A stretch of DNA of 28,955 nucleotides from a virus, in IMG/VR virus record IMGVR_UViG_3300014819_000048, positions 1-28,955 of that record; one strand, 5' to 3'. Numbering within the stretch: the first letter of the stretch is position 1; every line of letters starts with the position of its first letter. The notes under the pieces were generated by a model. The model was not told the origin of the DNA, did no database searches, and worked only from the letters and a program-made list of their open reading frames with translations. Shown one piece after another: positions 14,045 to 20,441 of the stretch. Made by a program: the position numbers and the translations under genes.

Positions 14045-15139
14045 ATGGCAGCAGATGTTGTTATTGGTTTACAATATGGAGATGAAGGTAAAGGCAAAGT
14101 AGTTGATTATCTTGCCAGAAACTATGATTATGTGGTTAGATTTCATGGAGGTAACAACGCTGGACATACGCTTGTTGTAAATAACAATCGTATTGCTGTT
14201 CATGCTTTACCTTCTGGTATCTTGCATCCACAAGTTTGTAACGTTATCGCAAATGGATGTGTGATTGATTTAGATCAACTTGCAAAAGAAATTAATCAGC
14301 ATGGTGGGCCTTCTGCATTTACTGGTAGATTGTTTGTATCTAACGCAGCACACGTTATTCTTCCATCAGCACGTATTGTAGACCAAGAAACAGGTGGTAA
14401 GATCGGTACAACAGGAAAAGGTATTGGTCCAACCTATGCTGCCAAAATGAACAGAACAGGTTTAAGATTTGAAGATATCTTAAATGGCAGCATGAGTTCA
14501 GTGTATTCTACAGATACAATTGATACTGTAAGACCATTTATTACCAATACTGTTAAACTTCTTCAAATGGCAGAAAAAAGCGGAGCTTCTATCCTTCTTG
14601 AAGGAGCACAAGGATCTTTGCTTGATATTGATCATGGCACATATCCATATGTTACAAGTTCTAATTGTACTGTTGGAGGTGCATTAACAGGAACAGGTCT
14701 TAACCATAAGTCTATCCGTAAAGTTATTGGAGTTATGAAAGCTTATACAACAAGAGTTGGAGAAGGACCGTTTCCAACAGAACAGCCAAATGAAATTGGG
14801 GATAAAATCCGTCAAATTGGTGGTGAGTTTGGCACAACAACAGGAAGAAACCGACGTTGTGGGTGGTTGAATTTAACAGAATTAAGGAACGCTTGTGCTA
14901 TAAATGGTGTTGACTATTTGGTGGTTACAAAGCTAGATGTACTAGATACGTTTGAAGATATTTCTATCGAACCTGCCGGTGTAGTTAAAGGCTGGAATAC
15001 TTCAACAAAAGGTTTGCGAAATAAACACAAACTTCCAACAAATGCCGTAAAATATCTTAACATGGCAACAAAATCACTTAATGCAGAATTAAAATATGTC
15101 TCTACATCCCCAGAAAGAGAGGACATGATTGTGCTATGA
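14045..15139 (+). CDS. purA: Adenylosuccinate synthetase
   Basis: This 364-residue enzyme catalyses GTP-dependent joining of IMP and aspartate to adenylosuccinate. Visible signatures are GLQYGDEGKGK (8-18) with catalytic Asp13, GGNNAGHTL (35-43) with His41, GTTGKGIGPTYAAKMNRTG, EGAQGSLLDIDHGTYPYVTS and TTRVGEGPFPTE, then GTTTGRNRRCGWL and VTKLDVLD. At 364 residues it is shorter than bacterial PurA (about 430) and nearer archaeal forms. Asp13 is kept, unlike the Ser substitution in PurZ of 2-aminoadenine phages, so ordinary PurA chemistry is expected. The SD AAGGAG has 6-nt spacing. Its stop overlaps the next start (ATGA). No clear promoter is seen. Confidence 0.95.
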   Translation: MAADVVIGLQYGDEGKGKVVDYLARNYDYVVRFHGGNNAGHTLVVNNNRIAVHALPSGILHPQVCNVIANGCVIDLDQLAKEINQHGGPSAFTGRLFVSNAAHVILPSARIVDQETGGKIGTTGKGIGPTYAAKMNRTGLRFEDILNGSMSSVYSTDTIDTVRPFITNTVKLLQMAEKSGASILLEGAQGSLLDIDHGTYPYVTSSNCTVGGALTGTGLNHKSIRKVIGVMKAYTTRVGEGPFPTEQPNEIGDKIRQIGGEFGTTTGRNRRCGWLNLTELRNACAINGVDYLVVTKLDVLDTFEDISIEPAGVVKGWNTSTKGLRNKHKLPTNAVKYLNMATKSLNAELKYVSTSPEREDMIVL

Positions 15140-15396
15140 AGATTAAAATTCATAGAAACCAATGGTATAGAATACTTGATTATTATCAAAACATTATAAA
15201 TGAAAAGTTTTTATACCAACCATTGACTCCTGTTACCCAACATTTTATCAAACTTACATTGGATAATGCTGTTAAAAACATGAAGCAGCAAGAATCTAAT
15301 CCTGCATGGCATGTGCCTATTCATCCTAAATTTAATTTACAAACACAATCGGTATCAATTGAAGCTGTTGATCCAGACAGTATAGAATTAATTTAA
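15136..15396 (+). CDS. Small protein coupled to purA, unknown
   Basis: This 86-residue protein is translationally coupled to purA (ATGA overlap). The N-terminal half is helical and aromatic (QWYRILDYYQNIINEKFLYQ) and the C-terminal half is polar. It has no recognised motif, Cys or membrane segment. Coupling suggests co-expression with purA but not a shared function. Immediately after its stop comes the first copy of the AAATAATCTTTA promoter element. Confidence 0.65.
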   Translation: MKIKIHRNQWYRILDYYQNIINEKFLYQPLTPVTQHFIKLTLDNAVKNMKQQESNPAWHVPIHPKFNLQTQSVSIEAVDPDSIELI

Positions 15397-15432
15397 AATA
15401 ATCTTTATTATTTTTCAAAACCATGCTAGAAT
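15396..15432 (+). promoter_or_regulatory. Promoter P1 of the AAATAATCTTTA family
   Basis: AAATAATCTTTA (15396-15407) overlaps -35 TTTATT (15404-15409), followed by a 17-nt spacer and an extended -10 TGC-TAGAAT (15424-15432). The ATG at 15439 begins exactly 6 nt after the -10, so the mRNA is predicted leaderless; no SD is present. Confidence 0.65.
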
Positions 15433-15438
15433 TAAAAC

Positions 15439-16056
15439 ATGGCAACTAGTGAACAATTATATGAAATTCTTAAGCAACACGAAACATATGTGGTTTCAAA
15501 TGGTAAGAAAGGTAAAGTTGCAAACCTAAATGGGGTTTACGTAGAAAATGCTGTTGTTGAAAACATGAATTTGCAAGGTATTTTTTTCAATGACGCAAAA
15601 CTAACGAATGCAAAGTTTATCAATACCAATTTTTCTTATGGTACTTTTTCCTATGCTTATCTTAAAGATGCATCCTTTGTTGGATGTAACCTAGAAAAAA
15701 CAAGATTTGATTTTTCAACTCTTTTTTATGCACAATTTGAAGACACAAATTGTACAAAGACTTCATTTACGGAAGCACAACTAACCGGAGCTAGGTTTAG
15801 TAACTGTACGCTCGATAATGTAAATTTTTATAGTGCAATTCTAAAAGAAACAATTCTTCCAAAAAAAGATCTAAAGCTTGGTAAGCTTTATAAACTTACA
15901 TCTTATCCATCATTCATCTCAATAAAGAAAATTCATCCATTGGTTTGTTTGGTTGGTGTAAACTGGCATACAATTGATATCCTTGATGGAGAGGGTATAC
16001 TTCATAAGAGTCTCCCCAACTGGATCAAATATTCAATGCAAGAAGTAGAAACATGA
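15439..16056 (+). CDS. Pentapeptide-repeat protein with C-terminal GKLY module
   Basis: This 205-residue protein has about 20 pentapeptide repeats (residues 30-145, pattern A/C-x-L/F-x-x, for example NLQGIFFNDAKLTNAKF). They are predicted to fold as a right-handed beta-helix, which in some families mimics DNA. The C-terminal 60 residues start with KLGKLYKLTSYPSF and resemble the two small proteins at 16150 and 20157, suggesting a shared SH3-like module. The start has no SD and lies 6 nt after a -10 box, so it is probably leaderless. DNA mimicry, for example gyrase inhibition, is a possibility only. The stop overlaps the next tiny gene (ATGA). Confidence 0.7.
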   Translation: MATSEQLYEILKQHETYVVSNGKKGKVANLNGVYVENAVVENMNLQGIFFNDAKLTNAKFINTNFSYGTFSYAYLKDASFVGCNLEKTRFDFSTLFYAQFEDTNCTKTSFTEAQLTGARFSNCTLDNVNFYSAILKETILPKKDLKLGKLYKLTSYPSFISIKKIHPLVCLVGVNWHTIDILDGEGILHKSLPNWIKYSMQEVET

Positions 16057-16148
16057 CAAACTTTTCTCACCTTATTTTTATTTTTCTTTTGACTTGCTCA
16101 ATGGCAAGTACAATTGTAGGATCAAAGTCTTTAAAGACTTCTAGATAA
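16053..16148 (+). CDS. Tiny secreted or lipoprotein-like peptide
   Basis: A 31-residue frame begins at an ATGA overlap with the preceding gene and stops 1 nt before the next gene, so it fits exactly in a coupled operon. The sequence begins MTNFSHLIFIFLLTCSMAS: a short polar start, a hydrophobic core and a possible lipobox-like LLTC, then a basic tail. It could be a signal-anchored small membrane peptide. It may also serve only to pass ribosomes to the next gene, since it is the only coding explanation for the gap. Confidence 0.45.
   Translation: MTNFSHLIFIFLLTCSMASTIVGSKSLKTSR
16125..16140. repeat. Perfect 16-nt palindrome before the 98-residue gene
   Basis: AAGTCTTTAAAGACTT is a perfect palindrome 9 nt upstream of the ATG at 16150, inside the end of the tiny gene. 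It could be a dimeric operator or a small hairpin affecting translation of the next gene, which has no clear SD. Confidence 0.4.
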
Positions 16149-16149
16149 A

Positions 16150-16446
16150 ATGAAAATCGGTAAACTATATCAATTAACTGATAAAGCAAAAAAAGAATTC
16201 CAAACAAGAAGCAATAACATTCTTTTTGATTTGGGAATCAACGTTTATGATCCAACAACGAAATCATATGTTTCATATGATATTAACATATTCATTATTC
16301 CATTAGAATTGTCTGACATACTTCTAGATGGAAAAAAGCTAAAAGGCGAACATTCTAGAAGGGTAAATGCTTTACTCCCAGATGGAACAACAGGTTTTAT
16401 ACACACTTCTCTTCTTGAATGGGAAGAAGTAAAAAAAGAAAAATAA
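16150..16446 (+). CDS. Small beta-barrel (GKLY) protein
   Basis: This 98-residue protein begins MKIGKLYQLTDKAKKEF. It continues with beta-strand-like segments (SYVSYDINIFIIPLE, then SDILLDGKKLKGE, then VNALLPDGTTGFIHTSLLEW), consistent with a small SH3/KOW-like barrel. The same opening and spacing occur in the C-terminal module of the pentapeptide protein and in the gene at 20157. No catalytic residues are evident; protein or nucleic-acid binding is plausible. No SD is visible, and initiation is probably by coupling to the tiny upstream gene that ends 1 nt before. Confidence 0.65.
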   Translation: MKIGKLYQLTDKAKKEFQTRSNNILFDLGINVYDPTTKSYVSYDINIFIIPLELSDILLDGKKLKGEHSRRVNALLPDGTTGFIHTSLLEWEEVKKEK

Positions 16447-16477
16447 TCTTTAGATATTGAAAATTATATGATATCCT
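16441..16477 (+). promoter_or_regulatory. Promoter P2 of the AAATAATCTTTA family
   Basis: AAATAATCTTTA (16441-16452), -35 TTTAGA (16449-16454), a 17-nt spacer and extended -10 TGA-TATCCT (16469-16477). The start near 16484 gives a leader containing AAGGAAGGAA, the SD for the ATG at 16502. Confidence 0.65.
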
Positions 16478-16501
16478 TTATTCATAAGGAAGGAATTGAA
16501 G

Positions 16502-16621
16502 ATGTTCAAGATTATTGACATGCTGATTTCAGCGTATGCTTTTTGGATTTGGTTTCAAATCCTCATGATTTTGATTGCTATGGCATCTGTGGTAGGTTTT
16601 GCTCTATGGTTGGGGGCATGA
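16502..16621 (+). CDS. 39-residue single-span membrane protein
   Basis: An ATG at 16502 with a strong SD (AAGGAAGGAA, about 6 nt away) opens a 39-residue frame that is almost wholly hydrophobic (MFKIIDMLISAYAFWIWFQI onward), with one predicted membrane helix and few charges (Lys3, Asp6). It stops at 16621, sharing ATGA with the next gene. Its own promoter, strong SD and clean coupling make it a real small membrane protein. The role is unknown; small phage membrane peptides include lysis inhibitors and superinfection factors. Confidence 0.65.
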   Translation: MFKIIDMLISAYAFWIWFQILMILIAMASVVGFALWLGA

Positions 16622-16839
16622 GTATGATTGTAATTGATCAATCTGTTACAAGAGCAACAAAGCTTTTGTCAATTTACCGTCAAGAAAACGGTGGATCTGG
16701 CAATAACTTCTCTCACGCCAGAGATCTAATTGTTGACTTAATGCATTTTATTACAGAAAACAATTTTGGAGAAGCCAGCGATTTGCTGGAAACTGCCAAC
16801 CAAATTTTCGAAATGGAAAAAGATAAAAATAATCTTTAG
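16618..16839 (+). CDS. Small helical protein, unknown
   Basis: The start is the ATG at 16618, coupled by ATGA to the 39-residue membrane gene; a TTG frame extending to 16543 only overlaps that gene and is rejected. The 73-residue product (MSMIVIDQSVTRATKLLSIY, then helices through FEMEKDKNNL) is soluble and helical, with a Gly/Ser/Asn-rich turn (ENGGSGNNFS). It is not recognised. The end of its coding sequence forms part of the third promoter element copy (16827-16838). Confidence 0.65.
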   Translation: MSMIVIDQSVTRATKLLSIYRQENGGSGNNFSHARDLIVDLMHFITENNFGEASDLLETANQIFEMEKDKNNL

Positions 16840-16863
16840 AAAATAAAACCCAAGCGGTATAGT
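16827..16863 (+). promoter_or_regulatory. Promoter P3 of the AAATAATCTTTA family
   Basis: AAATAATCTTTA (16827-16838) overlaps -35 TTTAGA (16835-16840), followed by a 17-nt spacer and -10 TATAGT (16858-16863). The ATG at 16870 begins exactly 6 nt after the -10 and has no SD, so the transcript is predicted leaderless. The element overlaps the stop codon region of the preceding gene. Confidence 0.7.
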
Positions 16864-16869
16864 AGAAAC

Positions 16870-17133
16870 ATGACAAGGACGATTCGAACCAAAACTGAAA
16901 GTGATTCTGATGTAGAGCTAGGAACTGTTAAGTTCCGAAATGATTATGAGTGTAACGTCTTTGGCGATAAGTTTCACGCTGGAGAAACGGTTAAAGTTGG
17001 CAAGTCAATGCTTACACCGTTTGGTGAGGCTTACTTCAAAGTCATGGGTACAAAGGTTTGGGTTACTTCAAAGGAAGTTACCAATATTAACGTCAAAATG
17101 GGCCAGCGACGAACGTATCGTTCGGTGCTATAA
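16870..17133 (+). CDS. Small beta-rich protein from leaderless promoter
   Basis: This 87-residue basic protein (MTRTIRTKTESDSDVELGTV, then FRNDYECNVFGDKFHAGETV and a C-terminal MGQRRTYRSVL) looks like a small SH3-like barrel with Gly-containing turns and a basic tail. It is not recognised. The first codons follow a -10 box after 6 nt. Codon use and GC are higher than in the surrounding genes, a feature shared with the next gene. Interaction with nucleic acid or a host protein is possible from charge only. Confidence 0.65.
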   Translation: MTRTIRTKTESDSDVELGTVKFRNDYECNVFGDKFHAGETVKVGKSMLTPFGEAYFKVMGTKVWVTSKEVTNINVKMGQRRTYRSVL

Positions 17134-17197
17134 TAATCAACAACTAACCAAAACCGTTTTCAATAACAATAGTTTTCAAAGGATAAAAGGTATAAAC

Positions 17198-17854
17198 ATG
17201 GATAAGCACATTCTTTACACTGTTCTTGAGTCTCTCACTGCTGGTATGTCTGCTACAATTAACTTTCATGAGCCATTTGTTGCTCTTTCTGGTGATTATA
17301 CCATCGTTGCGTCAAAGGTTGGACGAGGACGGGGTGGTTCTCGTGTTATCGAGATTGCACCTGTTAGCAATCCTACCGATAGTTTTGCTGCCCTTGAAAT
17401 TGATGGCAGGGAGAAGGCTCTTGGTACTGGTACGTCAGAATACATCAACACCATTATTGTTGATGGAAAGACTTATGGAATGGAAGATGCACTGGAGACT
17501 CGTCGGACTCCAACCCGTGCGAAGCGTCCAAGCGGTGAGACTGTTGTTGTACCTCGCAGCAAGACGGAGCGTACTCCACGTACTGCTGCCTCTACAGCAC
17601 AATCCGAGCGAGTTGCAAATGTGATGGGAGAGATTCTTACAGAGAATCCAGCTACAAACTTTAAGATCATTGCCAAGGATCGTAATTCTACAATGAATGG
17701 TGAATGGCGAGTTGATAGCTTCAATTATGCCGACAATGCTCTAAGCATGAAACTCATCAGCATTGATGATGCAACTCAGATGTTTGAGTTTGATAGCAAC
17801 ACGCATGGTGCGGATATTCGAGATATCCAAGTTATTGGTATCGAGAATATGTGA
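17198..17854 (+). CDS. Two-domain beta protein with basic linker
   Basis: The ATG at 17198 (SD AAAAGG, 7-nt spacing) gives 218 residues; an upstream extension to 16940 only overlaps the preceding gene in another frame. Residues about 1-95 and 150-218 look like two beta-rich domains (ALSGDYTIVASKVGRGRGGS; NFKIIAKDRNSTMNGEWRV). They are joined by an Arg/Thr/Pro-rich basic linker (about 105-140, RRTPTRAKRPSGE). GC is markedly above neighbours: 35 of 60 bases at 17521-17580 versus 20 of 60 at 18121-18180. It ends the plus-strand unit before a strong terminator. A well-expressed early DNA- or RNA-binding protein is a reasonable guess, not shown. Confidence 0.65.
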   Translation: MDKHILYTVLESLTAGMSATINFHEPFVALSGDYTIVASKVGRGRGGSRVIEIAPVSNPTDSFAALEIDGREKALGTGTSEYINTIIVDGKTYGMEDALETRRTPTRAKRPSGETVVVPRSKTERTPRTAASTAQSERVANVMGEILTENPATNFKIIAKDRNSTMNGEWRVDSFNYADNALSMKLISIDDATQMFEFDSNTHGADIRDIQVIGIENM

Positions 17855-18520
17855 TCAATCCAGCATAGTCTTAAGCAAAGATTTCATCTTAGCTTTCAAG
17901 GCTAGTTGTTCGGGACTAAGCTTAATAGGCTCATGAACTCTAAGCAGTTCATGAGCTTTTTGTGTTTGTACTACTGGTGGACTTGGAGGTGTGAATAAAA
18001 CTTGTTTAACAAATTCACTATCAAAGTTTTTAGCAATTTCATCAACCTTGATTCGTTTTTGTTCAACAATAGGCATGGGGGCAACAGCAGCTATAGCAGC
18101 TTCAATATCATCTTCAATAATTTCTTCTTTATCTGCCTTTATAGGCTCTTCTGATTTTAAATCGTCTTCTTGTTCGTCTTGTTCTTCTTCTGCCTCTGTT
18201 AAGTCATTTAAATCGATTGAGCAGGTAGTAATAACAGGAATAAGAAGTTGTGTTTCTAACACAAGTTCAATTTTAAGAATGTAATTTTTATTTGGGTTAA
18301 AAATGCATAGTTGCTCTGGAAGAACAAAACATAGATTGTTATCTTCTATGGATACTGGTAAAACAATTCCATGTTCTGTTTCATCTTGAATAAATGCTCG
18401 ACAAATATATTCTGGATTTTCTTCTTCTGAAGAATTAAGAAGAGAACAATAAGACTCTTCCAATGGTATAGTTGTTGGAAGGTTAGGTTTTATTACAATA
18501 ATTTGTTCTTGATCAATCAT
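17855..18520 (-). CDS. Acidic protein of unknown function
   Basis: This 221-residue protein has a beta-like N-terminal half (IIVIKPNLPTTIPLEESYCS; GIVLPVSIEDNNLCFVLP). A very acidic linker follows (about 108-145), then a Pro/helical C-terminus (FTPPSPPVVQTQKAHELLRV). No family is recognised. The stop codon abuts the stop of the convergent plus-strand gene with no spacer. Codons near the 3' end also encode the plus-strand terminator (17929-17961). It follows the Q-rich gene by 1 nt and is probably translated from the same late mRNA; a virion role is inference. Confidence 0.65.
   Translation of the reverse strand: MIDQEQIIVIKPNLPTTIPLEESYCSLLNSSEEENPEYICRAFIQDETEHGIVLPVSIEDNNLCFVLPEQLCIFNPNKNYILKIELVLETQLLIPVITTCSIDLNDLTEAEEEQDEQEDDLKSEEPIKADKEEIIEDDIEAAIAAVAPMPIVEQKRIKVDEIAKNFDSEFVKQVLFTPPSPPVVQTQKAHELLRVHEPIKLSPEQLALKAKMKSLLKTMLD
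17929..17961 (+). terminator. Terminator of the 14-17.9 kb plus-strand unit
   Basis: GCTCATGAACT (17929-17939) and AGTTCATGAGC (17946-17956) form a perfect 11-bp stem with a 6-nt loop, followed by TTTTTGTGTTTG on the plus strand. It lies 75 nt past the stop of the 218-residue gene and inside the coding region of the convergent gene. The minus strand lacks a T-run here, so it acts only on rightward transcripts. Confidence 0.85.
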
Positions 18521-18521
18521 A

Positions 18522-19262
18522 TTAACCTTTTAATATACCCCGACCTCCATGTGGATGTTGATATTGTCGGGCATCAGTTATGATGTTTCTACCATTATTA
18601 TATTGACCGGGAACAACAATTGCTTCTTTTGGTACAAGTAATGGACCCAAGGAAGCCATTGGTGGTGCATGAACTTCAACCAATTGAGAAAGTAAATGTG
18701 GATTGCGTTGAATTTCTTGAATATTAACTTGAGTTTGATGTTGAGGGATAACATAAACTTGCATAACATTTTTCATTACAAATGGTTGTGCGGCTAATTG
18801 GTTGTTAACAGCACCAACTTGTCTTGCAAGAATAAATGTGTTACCATAAGCTTGTTGGATAGCCCTAAAAATTGGATATCCTTCTTTTAAAACAACTTGT
18901 TGATATTGAGGTTGTTGCTGTTGAGGTTGTTGACGATTAAAGATCCTAGCTAAATCAGCATCCCCAAGAGAATTGATACCACTTGTTTGCTGTAGCATTT
19001 GTTGCTGACGAGTAATAGCATCCATATCAACATTAACTTCTTTGTTTAATGGTACAGCTTCGTAATGAGGTTGTTGATTACGTTTAGCAATTAATTCACG
19101 AATAAATGGATCGTGAATTTCTGCTTCTTTGGCTGCTTGATCTTTGTAAGTTACACGTTGATCTAATGGATTGTTATTACGTTGGTTGTGACGCTGTTGA
19201 GCACGCATACGCATTTGTGCGTCAAACCAAGCTTGGCTTCCATCATCATGTTTATTTGACAT
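18522..19262 (-). CDS. Gln/Asn-rich probable virion protein
   Basis: This 246-residue protein is unusually rich in Gln and Asn (for example FNRQQPQQQQPQYQQVVLKE at about 108-127), with a basic N-terminus (MRMRAQQRHNQRNNNP) and a beta/Pro-rich C-terminal half ending HPHGGRGILKG. It has no membrane segment or known motif. The ATG at 19262 has GGAG with 7-nt spacing. An extended -10 (TGA-TATAAT, 19300-19292) overlaps the stop of the upstream gene. Its composition fits disordered phage structural or scaffold-like proteins, which is inference. Confidence 0.65.
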   Translation of the reverse strand: MSNKHDDGSQAWFDAQMRMRAQQRHNQRNNNPLDQRVTYKDQAAKEAEIHDPFIRELIAKRNQQPHYEAVPLNKEVNVDMDAITRQQQMLQQTSGINSLGDADLARIFNRQQPQQQQPQYQQVVLKEGYPIFRAIQQAYGNTFILARQVGAVNNQLAAQPFVMKNVMQVYVIPQHQTQVNIQEIQRNPHLLSQLVEVHAPPMASLGPLLVPKEAIVVPGQYNNGRNIITDARQYQHPHGGRGILKG

Positions 19263-19291
19263 TTAAATTCTCCACTTAAAGAGAATAATAG

Positions 19292-19300
19292 ATTATATCA
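19292..19300 (-). promoter_or_regulatory. Extended -10 box before the Q-rich gene
   Basis: TGA-TATAAT on the minus strand overlaps the TGA stop of the 98-residue gene and lies 30 nt before the Q-rich start. No recognisable -35 is present 17 nt upstream. Confidence 0.35.
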
Positions 19301-19594
19301 AACTTTTACAAAACCTCTACGCACAAGAAGACGTTCAAGTAACACTTCATCTGCTGTACCTACATCAAATTGTAGATGTGCATAACTGCTATCGATATCT
19401 TCTTTGATAACCTTTGCATGTGGTAAAGTTGAGCGAAGTTCTTGTTGAACAGAAATAAATTCACGACGAATATCTTCTCGTTTACAAAACCTTGGATATT
19501 GTTTCATAAACATATTTTTCTGACCTTTACCGCTAATAGCAGGTTGTTCGTTACGTTCGTGGAACTCGCTTTGTAATGGAACTGCGTATCTCAT
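19298..19594 (-). CDS. Small basic protein, unknown
   Basis: This 98-residue basic protein (MRYAVPLQSEFHERNEQPAI; CKREDIRREFISVQQELRST) ends with alpha/beta-like sequence (AHLQFDVGTADEVLLERLLV). It is not recognised. The ATG at 19594 has AGGAG with 7-nt spacing, placed directly after an 8-bp hairpin (19607-19625). It lies between the DUF5872-like gene and the Q-rich gene in a leftward run, so it is probably a minor structural component, inferred from context only. Confidence 0.6.
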   Translation of the reverse strand: MRYAVPLQSEFHERNEQPAISGKGQKNMFMKQYPRFCKREDIRREFISVQQELRSTLPHAKVIKEDIDSSYAHLQFDVGTADEVLLERLLVRRGFVKV

Positions 19595-19606
19595 TGTTTA
19601 ACTCCT

Positions 19607-19625
19607 ATCGACTAACCTAGTCGAT
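19607..19625 (-). promoter_or_regulatory. Hairpin abutting an SD
   Basis: ATCGACTA (19607-19614) and TAGTCGAT (19618-19625) form a perfect 8-bp stem with a 3-nt loop. On the minus strand it ends immediately before AGGAG, the SD for the ATG at 19594. No U-tract. It could be an mRNA processing or stability element, or could keep the SD open. Confidence 0.6.
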
Positions 19626-19637
19626 TGATGATTCTCC

Positions 19638-20147
19638 TCACTCATAAAGAGTATCATCTGTATCTTCTTCTAAATAGCTTTCCGACTTAACTTTTGCTTT
19701 TTTTGTGTTTGCTACAAATTGTTTGCGGCCACCTTTTGATTTTCTTTTCTTTTTCTTTGCTGTAGCAGCTCGTTCTTTTTTAGACAGGGAATAAGCCTTA
19801 GAAGCAGGAAGACAACGATCTGGATTGCTGGTATCTTTACTTGAACCGCATTCACCTTTCACTTCTCCAGAAGAGCTTATGCGTTTCCATTTTTCCTTAA
19901 ACCAATCACGTAAGTCTTCCATAATGATTTCTTTAAGAGCTTCATTTAACTCTAAAGATTCATTAGCTTTCTTTTTTTTCTTTCTCCAACCGCCACCTTT
20001 GCTTTTATACCATTTAGAAGCCCACGCATTAGCATAAGCACTGGGGTATTTAGTGAATTTACTTCTGGCAGCAGCTTTTGCTCTTGACCATAATGCTGGA
20101 TTTGTTGGAGCATTCTCGCCTTCAAAAAGAATATCGTCGTCTTCCAT
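19638..20147 (-). CDS. DUF5872-like basic virion-associated protein
   Basis: This 169-residue, strongly basic protein contains two blocks recognised from marine and cyanophage proteins. The first is NPALWSRAKAAARSKFTKYP, then AYANAWASKWYKSKGGGW (about 16-54). The second is a DUF5872-type region, LRDWFKEKWKRISSSGEVKG, then NPDRCLPASKAYSLSKKERA (about 78-130), with Lys-rich tails. The function of these proteins is unsettled; the charge suggests DNA contact in the head. The N-terminus MEDDDILFEGE carries the L-F-E motif shared with four other proteins here. No SD is seen before the ATG. Confidence 0.75.
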   Translation of the reverse strand: MEDDDILFEGENAPTNPALWSRAKAAARSKFTKYPSAYANAWASKWYKSKGGGWRKKKKKANESLELNEALKEIIMEDLRDWFKEKWKRISSSGEVKGECGSSKDTSNPDRCLPASKAYSLSKKERAATAKKKKRKSKGGRKQFVANTKKAKVKSESYLEEDTDDTLYE

Positions 20148-20156
20148 ACAATTTAA

Positions 20157-20441
20157 CTATGGGTTTACTTCTTTAAATTCACAGATTCCATCATCTAAGA
20201 TATAAAGCACTCTATCACCATAGATTATTTTAAAATGAAAAACATCTTCTTCATGGTTCATAAACAACCATTTTCTTTTGGTATGAATTGTTTCTAGATA
20301 AACAACCAAAGAATTATCGTCTATTAAGATTGAAGATTCTTCTTCTTCTCCATAAGGTGTTGTTTCTCCAAAAATAAGAGGAGTAGCAGACTTGCTTTTT
20401 GAATAAGCGATGTAAAGTTTACCGGGAATTAATTTACACAT
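20157..20441 (-). CDS. Small GKLY-type beta-barrel protein
   Basis: This 94-residue protein begins MCKLIPGKLYIAYSKSKSAT and is beta-rich throughout (SILIDDNSLVVYLETIHTKR; FKIIYGDRVLYILDDG). Its opening matches the GKLY modules in the genes at 15439 and 16150. No catalytic residues or membrane segment. It has no SD and its ATG lies about 6 nt downstream of the start predicted from the -10 at 20454-20459, so the leader is very short. It is divergent from the membrane gene at 20485, with overlapping -10 boxes. Confidence 0.65.
   Translation of the reverse strand: MCKLIPGKLYIAYSKSKSATPLIFGETTPYGEEEESSILIDDNSLVVYLETIHTKRKWLFMNHEEDVFHFKIIYGDRVLYILDDGICEFKEVNP

Noticed and set aside
14045-15139. 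purA as a classical PurZ (2-aminoadenine genome) gene
   Set aside because: Catalytic Asp13 of PurA is retained, whereas classical PurZ has Ser at this position, and no DatZ or MazZ partner is seen in the window.
16872-16890. tRNA-like T-loop (GGTTCGAATC on the minus strand)
   Set aside because: The flanking bases cannot form a T-stem, no acceptor or anticodon arm is present, and the region codes for a protein.
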